In this document: piece after piece, positions 28,058-37,000 of the stretch | Layout of the letters: every line of letters begins with the position of its first letter | How positions within the stretch are numbered: the stretch's first letter is position 1 | Source: Anaerolineaceae bacterium | GTDB lineage: Bacteria > Chloroflexota > Anaerolineae > Aggregatilineales > Phototrophicaceae | Reading direction: 5' to 3' | DNA: 64,000 nucleotides | NCBI GenBank assembly: GCA_020634165.1 | Contig: JACKCF010000001.1 | Location: 1,922,001-1,986,000 of the forward strand | Notes under the pieces: model-generated | The model's database searches: none | What the model was told of the DNA's origin: nothing | What the model saw: only the letters and a program-made list of their open reading frames with translations | Position numbers and translations under genes: made by a program

Positions 28058-28106
28058 ATAGAAAACGTTTTCTATCGATAATAATAGAAAACGTTTTCTG
28101 TGTCAA
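28058..28106 (-). promoter_or_regulatory. Promoter with two LacI operators (AGAAAACGTTTTCT)
   Basis: On the minus strand TTGACA (28106-28101), 17-nt spacer, TATTAT (28083-28078). One operator fills the spacer (28086-28099). The other (28060-28073, extending to an 18-bp perfect palindrome at 28058-28075) covers the predicted transcription start. Centres are 26 bp apart, about two and a half helical turns. Confidence 0.8.
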
Positions 28107-28506
28107 TCATTATGAGACATAAAGGGGTACTGCTCGATCTCAAATGTCGGTAATCAATAAAAGAAATGTGGCCAAAAGGCTTCCCGCGCAGTTCTTCAAA
28201 GACATTTCCTCGCAGATTAATCAGATATCTGTGTCAATGTAGTTGTCATCCGGTGTAGTGACAAGAATGCCGACGGTCAGTCTGGAATCTAAGTGTCGTA
28301 CACGGGCAAATTAATAAATACGAAGCTATATCCTTATTTTGAAGAGAGGTATGTAGTTTCACGTTCATTTTGAAGTGCGCCCGCTGATCAGATTGCAGAT
28401 GAGCAGAACCGTTGTCCCTGGTTCCGTCGCTTTCACCGAGACTATCTCTGACAAATGGCTAGCTTTGAGTTGGCCTTTTGTTGTCTAGAGACCTCTATAT
28501 AGTAGA

Positions 28507-28534
28507 AAAGGACACCCTAACCTGGATGTCCTTT
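28507..28534 (-). terminator. Candidate terminator hairpin after the haloperoxidase-like gene
   Basis: AAAGGACA (28507-28514) pairs perfectly with TGTCCTTT (28527-28534), loop 12 nt. It lies 54 nt past the minus-strand stop. The tail on that strand is only moderately T-rich. Confidence 0.5.
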
Positions 28535-28587
28535 ATGCCAGGAGGACGGACGTAGGGCAACGTCACGTCGTCACATAGGGGGATTGT

Positions 28588-29976
28588 CTAGAAATCAGCG
28601 ATGATATCTGCGAATGGTGCTAGGATAGCGTCCTTGATCGCCAGACCCATTTCCTTGCCGACCTCGATATCGCTGCGGAAATGAATGCCTGCCCACATTC
28701 GCGTTGCACCAACCAGATCACCAAGCTCCATAAGCTCGTCAGCTTCTGCAGGGAAGAACTCCGCCATAGTAGAAACAACGGCCATTGTTCCAACGGAGTG
28801 AGCTGCTGGATAGCTGGGATGATTGGGTGCAGGGAAGAGTGCGACGAAGTCTGGATCATATTGGAAAGGGCGTATACCGAGATAGTAGTACTTGGCCTCA
28901 AACGTTGCGACAAGTGAGTCATACGACACCACGCCGAAAGCAGCATTGGCCAGGGCTGCCTTTGGAGCGTTATCCTCAAGACCATACTCGTGGACAAGTT
29001 GATTGAACAGATCGATCCAGTAGCGATACGCATTAGGACCGCCAGCACCATACTCCCAATAGCGGGCCTGGAAGGTCTGAGCAGGTGTACGTTCAATCTC
29101 ACGCAGCTCCTGCATTTCTACTTCTAGCTCTGGTGAGCCATACTCATATGGTGGGTCGGGACGAAAAGCATCAGCCGATTCAATAGCGATAGGCGTCCAG
29201 GTTCCCATCAACGGCAAGATTGGATTAGTGGCAACCCATTTGCCTTCACCGCCATCGATTTCAGTTGGGCCGCCCAGATCGAACACACTGTTGGTCGCCC
29301 ACTCTATGATTTCAGCGGCTACCGAGCGTCCTAGTTGCATACCTGCATCAACATCGCTTGGATAGTAGATACCCGTGTGCTTGAATGCTTCAGCAGCGGC
29401 TTCTGCTTGCTCCACATAAAAATCCGCGCGTGCTGGGAAGAGATATGCCAGCACTTCAGAGGCCGCACCTGCTGCGACAGCATCTTCGGATGGATAGGAC
29501 GGACTGTGCGGAACGTCGATCAGCGGAACAACTGAACTGTCGAACTCGCTGGGACGAAGGCGATTGAAGGTGTATTTTGAATCCCATGCCGCCACTGTTC
29601 CGTCATATATAGCGGAATTCAATAGCGCCAGAACACGATTTGCCACCGGTACGCCGACCCCGCCAAAGAACATCTGGTCCTTGATAAACTCATTCCAGCG
29701 ATAGCCTGTTGCCCCGACGGTCCAGTACTGAACCTGAGCGCGCATATCGTCATCGACCTCTACCAACAGAGCCTTTACGTCTTCGATTTCTGCGGCATCG
29801 TCACCTGGTGCTTCCAGCCGATATGCCTCAACCGAATCGATCATGAATGTTGGCCAGGCACCCGCATCTGGCTCCAGCATCTCCATATCAGATTGCGCAA
29901 AAACGCCCGATAGCGACAAGACCAACATCGCCAGCAGGCCCGGCAAAAACATCCAACGACGGAAGATCCTCATCAT
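28588..29976 (-). CDS. Exported vanadium haloperoxidase/PAP2-like protein with two related halves
   Basis: 462 residues with a signal peptide of about 27 residues (ending GVFAQ), so it acts outside the membrane. The second half keeps all the vanadate/phosphate-pocket motifs of the family: KYYYLGIRP (Lys362, Arg369), PSYPAAHS (His393) and RMWAGIHFRSD (Arg426, His432, Asp436). The first half carries a visible copy: KYTFNRLRP (Lys134, Arg141), PSYPSEDA and GIYYPSD. There the two histidines are Asp165 and Tyr204, so it is probably inactive. The reaction could be halide oxidation or phosphate ester hydrolysis; sequence alone does not decide. It is a single gene with its own terminator. Confidence 0.8.
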   Translation of the reverse strand: MMRIFRRWMFLPGLLAMLVLSLSGVFAQSDMEMLEPDAGAWPTFMIDSVEAYRLEAPGDDAAEIEDVKALLVEVDDDMRAQVQYWTVGATGYRWNEFIKDQMFFGGVGVPVANRVLALLNSAIYDGTVAAWDSKYTFNRLRPSEFDSSVVPLIDVPHSPSYPSEDAVAAGAASEVLAYLFPARADFYVEQAEAAAEAFKHTGIYYPSDVDAGMQLGRSVAAEIIEWATNSVFDLGGPTEIDGGEGKWVATNPILPLMGTWTPIAIESADAFRPDPPYEYGSPELEVEMQELREIERTPAQTFQARYWEYGAGGPNAYRYWIDLFNQLVHEYGLEDNAPKAALANAAFGVVSYDSLVATFEAKYYYLGIRPFQYDPDFVALFPAPNHPSYPAAHSVGTMAVVSTMAEFFPAEADELMELGDLVGATRMWAGIHFRSDIEVGKEMGLAIKDAILAPFADIIADF

Positions 29977-30032
29977 AAAACCTCTCGATTAATTTGGGGA
30001 TACTTCCATCGTATTGGTTGTCGATCCGGTCG

Positions 30033-32816
30033 TCACCCTACCAAAGGGAGGGGATTTTGGTCAATATATGTGAAAATGTACCGTTCAAATTCCTGATCTA
30101 CATTCAAATTATGAGATGCTGCAGAGCTATAGTATTCTTTAAGAGAAGAGAGTTGATTTAGCTGTAATAGGGCATTCTGACGATGTGTATAGGCGGTCGC
30201 TGGATGCATCGCAACGTAAGATAAGGCCCTGATTTGTTTTGCTGGCTCAAGGAGTTCAACGCACGAAAGCATTATTTCGTGTATTCTCAACTTGTGCATC
30301 ATTGAGGACGCTCGCAAAGCAATGAGGAGGTGTTTACGAGCTTCTGTTGGACGATCCAATTTTGTCAGTGCTTGTCCGACCAAATGATGAAAATGCGGTA
30401 TATAATCCTTTGCCCAGGGTTTTTGGATGTTTTCACATTGAATTTGTGCTGATTCACAAACTTGCATCACAGCATCGTACTGAGCGTTTCGCAGTAAATT
30501 CATTGAGTGCACATACTGATGCTCTATAAAAAGACTATTGTATGCAGAGTGGTGCTTGATCTGTTCTAACAAAGACTTGATGTAATCAAGAGTCTTTTTG
30601 CAGTCTTGAGGACGATCGTCTAAGAGATAAGCTGTACACAGTTCAAGTAAATGACGAACTTCATCATAGACCCATTCAAACTGACGATCATGGTGTAGAG
30701 CTAGTTCGAAATACATATAGGCTTGATCAAAGCTGCCGATCAATGCTGACCAAAAGCCTATTGAGCTCTTGACATGATTGAGAAAAGTTTTTTTATTAAT
30801 AGCGGAAAAGCTCTCACACTGTTTCTTCAGTAGCTCTATTGCTAGGTCATACTTACATTTTTGAAAAGCAATCGAGGCCAGGGTTCCATTGGCCCACGCA
30901 GTTGCTCCCACATCATCCGCCTCATGAGCATATTCTAGTGCTCGTTCACCGTTCTCTTGTGCAATATCAAGATTATGGTGAACCAAGAGATCTTCAATGG
31001 TCAATAGGATATAAGAAACACACATGCCCTGTTGCTCATCAGCTTTGTGAAAGATAGGAAAGACACGCTCAAAACGACTTTGCCAGATGTAGTCAGAAAT
31101 GTCTGCGCTCACCAGATTGATCACTTGTGTATGAGCAATGCACATGGCATGGCTTGACGCGACATTCAATTTGCATGAGTCGAGAATGTCGAGCGCGTGT
31201 CTCGCAGTTTTTTCCATGTCTGGATGGTCGATGTCCTTACGTGATGCGGTCAGAACAGCCAATATCACACCATAAAGGCTAGGATTCTGCTCATCTTCGC
31301 CGGATCTCACGATGCTATCTGTCGCACTCTCAAACCAATGAGACGCTTCGTGATAAAGCCCATAAAACTCATATAACCATCGCATACCGATTGCTAAATG
31401 TTCGACATATGTCCATTGGTGAGTATCGACAAAGTGATACCACATTCCACGTAGATTACCGATCTCATGTGGGAAAAACTTTTGTGTAGAGGGATTCCTT
31501 AGCTCAATACCGTACTTTGCCAGAAACTTTGAATAGTATTCTGCATGTACTTGCTTTGTTTCCTCATCGTTATAAAGCTGTTGCAACTTTTCCTCAGCAT
31601 ATTGGCGCAAGAGTTCATGCATCTCATAGCGCCCATTGATCGAGTGAATAATGAGCGCCTTGTTTACCAGACTCTGCAATATGGCTGGGGTTGCCTTCGC
31701 GACCTGCGTAGCAGCTTCGTAGGTGCAGCCACCTGCGAATACAGAAAACCGTGCTAAAACGAGTCGCTCGGATTCGGTTAGCCGCTGCCAGGTGGGTTCA
31801 AAAACGGCCCGAATCCCACGATGACGGAGAGGTAGGTCACTTTTGGTCTGCTCAAGGAATCCGATACCGGCTTCAATTTCATCGGCGATCTGTGCCAACG
31901 TTAGCGTATCGGACCACGCCGCGGCCAGCAGCAGCGCCAGTGGCATGCCTTCCGTAAGTTGGCAAATCCGGTCAATCGTTTCCTGGAACTGATCAACACT
32001 TTGGAATGCAGGTGACAGTTGACGGACGGCATCTACAAAGAGGTCAGCCGCATCTGACGAATCACCATCGCGCTCGTAAGCTAGCCCATTTAGCTTAAGG
32101 ACGGTTTCGCTGGTCAGGTTCAGGCTTTGACGAGATGTCGTAAGGATTTTGATTTGAGGAGCTGTTCGTAAAATATCGGTGACGTATGTCGTCCCTGCCA
32201 AGAGATGCTCAAAGTTATCCAGAATGAGTAGCATCTCCTTGTTCTTGAGAAAATCGAGTAACTGCTGCTCTGGTGATCGCTCGCCCGGCACAAAAACGAA
32301 CCCAATACTCTCGCCAATGGTCACCACAATTTGTTCAGATGCACTCAGCGATTGCAGCGCCACGAAGTAGATGCCATCAGCAAAGCGATCAGGGTGTATA
32401 CGGCCAATTTGCAAAGCAAGCCGAGATTTGCCCATTCCACCCGGCGCGAGGATAGTCAGCAAACGATGTTTGGGTTGTTCTAGGAGATTGGTAACCGTAT
32501 CGATCTCGCGTTTGCGCCCGATAAAAAGTGTCGTTTCAGCAGGCAGGTTGTGCCTGGTTTTAGTCGATTGGGTGACGCTTAGATGGAATAGACCATAGTC
32601 TTTTGCCAGTGCAACAGCTTCGCGTCGGCTATTGACTCCCAGCTTGTTATAGATCTGGCGCGTGTACCATTTGACCGTCGTAACAGCCAGGTTCAGTCGG
32701 TCACTGACTTCACGGTTCGACATGCCCTGAACCAGGCACGCCAATATCTCGTTCTCGCGCTCAGTAAGTGAATCAAACACGCCGACGTCAGCGCGTCTAT
32801 TATTTGTAGATGTCAT
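30033..32816 (-). CDS. LuxR-type HTH plus STAND ATPase plus TPR regulator
   Basis: 927 residues. Residues 15-78 form a LuxR/GerE HTH at the N-terminus (LTERENEILACLVQGMSNRE, then VKWYTRQIYNKLGV). A STAND/NB-ARC ATPase follows, with Walker A APGGMGKS at residues 124-131 and Walker B LLILDNFE at 196-203. From about residue 430 to the end the chain is helical and TPR-like. MalT-type LAL regulators carry the HTH at the other end. The protein is predicted to assemble on a ligand with ATP and then switch transcription; targets are unknown. Its HTH resembles the one inside the kinase at 34077. There is no signal peptide or membrane helix. Confidence 0.85.
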   Translation of the reverse strand: MTSTNNRRADVGVFDSLTERENEILACLVQGMSNREVSDRLNLAVTTVKWYTRQIYNKLGVNSRREAVALAKDYGLFHLSVTQSTKTRHNLPAETTLFIGRKREIDTVTNLLEQPKHRLLTILAPGGMGKSRLALQIGRIHPDRFADGIYFVALQSLSASEQIVVTIGESIGFVFVPGERSPEQQLLDFLKNKEMLLILDNFEHLLAGTTYVTDILRTAPQIKILTTSRQSLNLTSETVLKLNGLAYERDGDSSDAADLFVDAVRQLSPAFQSVDQFQETIDRICQLTEGMPLALLLAAAWSDTLTLAQIADEIEAGIGFLEQTKSDLPLRHRGIRAVFEPTWQRLTESERLVLARFSVFAGGCTYEAATQVAKATPAILQSLVNKALIIHSINGRYEMHELLRQYAEEKLQQLYNDEETKQVHAEYYSKFLAKYGIELRNPSTQKFFPHEIGNLRGMWYHFVDTHQWTYVEHLAIGMRWLYEFYGLYHEASHWFESATDSIVRSGEDEQNPSLYGVILAVLTASRKDIDHPDMEKTARHALDILDSCKLNVASSHAMCIAHTQVINLVSADISDYIWQSRFERVFPIFHKADEQQGMCVSYILLTIEDLLVHHNLDIAQENGERALEYAHEADDVGATAWANGTLASIAFQKCKYDLAIELLKKQCESFSAINKKTFLNHVKSSIGFWSALIGSFDQAYMYFELALHHDRQFEWVYDEVRHLLELCTAYLLDDRPQDCKKTLDYIKSLLEQIKHHSAYNSLFIEHQYVHSMNLLRNAQYDAVMQVCESAQIQCENIQKPWAKDYIPHFHHLVGQALTKLDRPTEARKHLLIALRASSMMHKLRIHEIMLSCVELLEPAKQIRALSYVAMHPATAYTHRQNALLQLNQLSSLKEYYSSAASHNLNVDQEFERYIFTYIDQNPLPLVG

Positions 32817-32849
32817 ATATTGTTGCCCTCAAATCCCCCTGACGCAATT

Positions 32850-32878
32850 ATTATAGACAAATATACATAAAGTGCTAA
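32850..32878 (-). promoter_or_regulatory. Candidate promoter of the LuxR-STAND gene
   Basis: On the minus strand TTAGCA (32878-32873), 17-nt spacer, perfect TATAAT (32855-32850), about 34 bp before the start codon at 32816. The predicted leader is short. Confidence 0.5.
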
Positions 32879-33015
32879 ATGTCTACTTTATCTTGCACTT
32901 AATCGACAAAGCATATTAGGGATTGTGCCTTGCCGGATGGAACTACTTTTGTCTGTCAGGAAAATAGGCAGACTGTACCTTGCTCCGTCCAGAGGTTCAG
33001 CATTTGTGTAAACAA

Positions 33016-33042
33016 AAGCGACGATGTCATCAATCGTCGCTT
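33016..33042 (-). terminator. Rho-independent terminator of the small TPR gene
   Basis: AAGCGACGAT (33016-33025) pairs perfectly with ATCGTCGCTT (33033-33042), loop 7 nt. On the minus strand the stem runs into TTTTGTTT. It lies about 30 nt past the stop at 33073. Confidence 0.82.
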
Positions 33043-33072
33043 CGTTAACGATATTTGTTTGGGGTGTTCATC

Positions 33073-33813
33073 TTAGTTTCCCATCGCGACCTGCTGCGCT
33101 TCACAAGCATCGACCTGCGCCAGGACAACCGTTTCATAATCTGCCCCTACCAGCCTTTTGACCAGGGCATTTTCGTAGCTTTCAGCAGCCGATTCTGCAA
33201 CTAAGTAAGCTTCATAGCTCTGCTGCGCTGCGACGAAGTTACCCGTCGCGAAATGCGCTTCGGCCAGAAAATAGTAGGCGGATACTTCGGCCTCATCTAA
33301 CTCCAGTGCGAACAGCGCATCGGCGACGGCTAGCTCGTAATGAGCGGTATAGACATTCACGGCGCTGCGCAGTGTGTAGCCTGCCGCCAGCTCCGGGAAG
33401 GCTTCCAGAGCACGGTCAACAGCAACCTGTGCTTTGTCGAAGCTGCCGTTTTCCAGATACAGAACGGCCATTATCAGGTCCAGACCCGCAGATTGTTCAG
33501 CGCGGTTGGGGCCGCTGGAAGCCTCAAACAGATCCTGTGCCTGTGATCTGCTGGATGAGGCGACGAATACCAGGACCATCACAACTAAGCTAATGACGAC
33601 GGCGGCGGTTGAAAGTTTGTTAGCGGCTGCAAAGCTCAACCGACTTGCGGGATGTTTTTCACTTGGGGTACGGATAACAGAAGGCTTTGCCGCACTTTTC
33701 TTTGCTGCGAAGGCTATAGCGACTAAATGCCTTTTATCGGCTTCCCGCTGCATACGATCACGATATTCCTTATCCATTGCGTAATCTTTGTTAGTGAAAT
33801 TGTTGGTGAACAT
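33073..33813 (-). CDS. Small membrane-anchored TPR protein
   Basis: 246 residues from ATG 33813, which has AGGAG 7 nt upstream. An open frame continues to 33951, but that part encodes a low-complexity proline/serine string and lacks a ribosome site. Residues 1-65 are polar and basic. One membrane helix follows at about 67-86 (LSTAAVVISLVVMVLVFV). Residues 108-235 hold about three TPR-like units (FDKAQVAVDRALEAFPELAA, YELAVADALFALELD, FVAAQQSYEAYL). The TPR part should face outside. It is divergent from the giant kinase 263 bp away and may be a partner, but only by position. Function is unknown. Confidence 0.7.
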   Translation of the reverse strand: MFTNNFTNKDYAMDKEYRDRMQREADKRHLVAIAFAAKKSAAKPSVIRTPSEKHPASRLSFAAANKLSTAAVVISLVVMVLVFVASSSRSQAQDLFEASSGPNRAEQSAGLDLIMAVLYLENGSFDKAQVAVDRALEAFPELAAGYTLRSAVNVYTAHYELAVADALFALELDEAEVSAYYFLAEAHFATGNFVAAQQSYEAYLVAESAAESYENALVKRLVGADYETVVLAQVDACEAQQVAMGN

Positions 33814-34076
33814 GTCCATGCTCCTGTTTGTAGGCCTTACGGCTTCTTTTCGTTCGATGACTCCACTGTATGCCAGGGTGCTGTGTTTGGGAGGACGTGA
33901 AAAGAGAGGGAATGGGGGGAGGGAAAAGGGGAGGGAAACGACAGAAATCACCCGTTTTTGCTACTTTAATGAGCTATACTGCCTGCAAATCGACTGAAAT
34001 CCCCAGATAAGGTGAGGACTGTTACAACCAATAGCTGTTTTGGCCTGATGTTGGCTCAGGTTGATCGGGGGCGAAA

Positions 34077-37000
34077 ATGGTTGCCAGCACTCTAAGCACA
34101 GGCCATTCAAACGGGCATGATCTAAGCGGACAGCAGATCAAGGGCTACGCGCTGCGCGAGCAGTTGGGATCGGGCGGCTTCGGGGCAGTGTATCGCGCCT
34201 ATCAAGAGGAAGTTCAACGCGAGGTGGCCATCAAGATCATCCTGCCGCACTACGCCAACCAACCCGATTTCATCCGCCGCTTTGAAGCGGAAGCCCAGAC
34301 CATCGCTCAACTCGAACATCCCTACATCGTGCCGCTGTACGACTACTGGCGCGATCCCAATGGCGCCTATCTGGTGATGCGACTGCTGCGTGGGGGCAGC
34401 ATCCGCGATGTGCTCCGTCAGCACCACATGTTTGACGTCGAACGCATCGCGGTGCTGCTGGGTCACATCGCCAGTGCGCTCCACCATGCCCATCAGCAGC
34501 AGGTGATTCACCGCGATATCAAGCCCGACAACGTTCTGCTGGACGAGAGCGGTATCGCCTATCTGGCGGACTTCGGCATTGCCAAGAATCTGTCTCAAAG
34601 CACAAATGGCGCAAACAAAGAAATCATCGGCTCACTCGATTACCTGTCTCCCGAACAAGCCCGCAGCGAACCGATCACCGCCCGAACCGATATTTACAGC
34701 CTGGGCGTCGTGCTCTATGAACTTCTCGTCGGCGAGCATCCTTTCCACGAGGTGTCCTCAGTCGAGCGCATGTACAAGCACATTAGTGAACCATTGCCTG
34801 ACATTACCAATCTCGAACCCGACATCAACGAAGCTATGAATGAGATTATTCAGCGGGCGACGCAGAAGAATCCCAAAGATCGTTACCCGGATGTTCTGAG
34901 TCTGGCACGGGACTTTGCCGAAGCCGCCCAGATGACCATCAGTTCGCCCAAGTCGATCTACGAAACGCTGACCTCGCGTGAACTTGATATCCTGCGGCTG
35001 GTGGCCGACGATATGAGCAATCAGGAGATCGCTGACAAGCTGGTGGTCGAGCACAGCACGATTCGCTGGTATATCCGCCAGATCAACAAGAAGCTGCGCG
35101 TGTTCAGCCGTGAGGAACTCAAGCGCAAGGTGGCTGAACTGGGCTGGTTCGATGAAGGCGAATCATCGACCAATGCCAGTCCATCGCAGATAGCACTTCT
35201 CTGGCAAGATGTGGAGAATCCCTATAAGGGCCTGCGCGCTTTTGAGCGTGGCGAATCGCAGGATTTCTTTGGGCGCGAAGAATTCGTGCAGCGGTTGGTA
35301 TGGCGTATGCAGGAGGCTGACCCATATCAGCGATTCCTGGCAATCGTTGGTCCCAGTGGCAGCGGCAAATCGAGTGTTGCACGAGCAGGATTGCTACCCG
35401 CTCTGGTCAAGAACGCCATCGCAGGTTCCGACCACTGGTTCAGCATCGACATGATCCCTGGTGATTCTCCCTTTGACGCCCTGGAAACAGCCCTTACGAG
35501 AATCGCCGCCGACCAGGCTATGAACCTGCGCGAGCATCTCAACCGCGATGAGCGCGGCCTGGTGCGTGCTGCTGATCTCATCCTGCCCAAAGACAAGAGT
35601 CAGCTATTGCTGCTGATTGACCAGTTTGAAGAAGTCTTCACACTGGTAACGAACGTAGACCAGCGCCGCCGATTTCTCGACCTTCTCCTGGCAACAGTGA
35701 CAGCACCTCATAGTCGTGTCAGAATCGTAGTAACACTCCGCGCCGACTTCTACGACCGACCGCTGCAATACCCCAAATTCGGTGAAATGCTGCGGGCACG
35801 GATGGAGACCATTCTGCCATTGACTGCTCAGGGCATTGAACGTGCCATTGTTGGCCCGGTCGAGCGCATGGGCATGGTCTTCGATGCGGGTTTGGTTGCC
35901 CAGATCGTCTCCGAGACGACCTATCAGGCTGGCGCGCTGCCGCTGCTGCAATTCGCCTTGACGGCGCTATTTGATCTGCGTGAAGGTCACAAGCTGACGC
36001 ATGAGGCTTATCAGCAGATTGGTGGCGTTGGTGGTGCACTCGCCAACCGCATTGAGGACATCTATCGCCAGTTGGACCCAGAAGCCCAGGAAGCGGTGCG
36101 TCAACTCTTCCTCCGGTTGGTGACCCTCGGCGAAGGCGTTGAGGACACGCGCCGCAGAGTCCCGCACAGCGAGTTGGTAGCCGTCTCCAACGACGCCAAC
36201 CTGATGGAAGACCTGATCGATTTTCTGGCCCAGGAACGCTTCCTGGCACTCGATAACGATCCCGCCACCCGTGCACCGATGGTAGAAGTCGCCCATGAAG
36301 CCATTCTGCGAGAATGGGAACGTCTGCGTGCCTGGATTAATGACAGTCGTGCTGAACTTCGCCTGCATCGACAACTGGCCCGATTGGCCGAAGATTGGCA
36401 GAAAGCCGACCAGGAACCTAGCTACCTTTTGCGTGGAGCAAGACTGAATCAGTTTGAGACCTGGGCCAGGGCGACAAATCTGTCACTGACACCTGCTGAA
36501 CGCAATTTTCTGGAAGTAAGCCAGCAAGTGCGAGATGCAAACCTTGCTGAAGAACAGCTTCGCCAGCAGCATGAAGTTACACTGGAAGAGCGCGCCAAAC
36601 GTGTCTTGCAAATTTTATCTGTAGTCTTACTCCTGGCAGCCATCGGCGGATTGGCCCTTGCTGCCTTTGCTCTTGATCGCGAACAGCGCGCCCAGCAAGC
36701 CTTACTGAGTGTAGAGGCGGCTGAAGCCGAAGCCCGCGAACTGGCGCTTATCAATGGGGCGAGCGCTGCCTACCAGGGTGGGGATATTCAGACCGGCGTG
36801 GCACTCGCCGTTGCCGCCAATTCGGTTGAAAATCCACCTGCACTTGCTCGCGCAACGCTTTCAGAAATTGCCTATCATTCCGGCCCGATGCGCCGCCTGG
36901 GTGACGAGTTTGATTTTGCGCTCTCATTAGACATCAGCTCCGACGGTAAATACCTGCTGGCGGATCGACACGATTTTGCAGTTGTCCTATGGGATTTAGA

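Larger units (their letters stand above)
28025..28587. other. 563-bp intergenic region between LacI and haloperoxidase genes
   Basis: The left end (28025-28106) holds the lacI-family promoter with two operators. The right end holds a hairpin at 28507-28534 downstream of the haloperoxidase-like gene. The middle 400 bp is AT-rich and shows no credible ORF, RNA fold or repeat by eye. Confidence 0.6.

Noticed and set aside
33814..33951. N-terminal extension of the small TPR protein
   Set aside because: The open frame translates a purine/pyrimidine-biased stretch into proline/serine-rich sequence; the ribosome site fits ATG 33813.
35719..36276. Minus-strand ORFs of 115-185 codons opposite the kinase gene
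   Set aside because: All overlap the STAND region of the giant gene, whose motifs are unbroken; the antisense products are Arg/Gly/Cys-rich.
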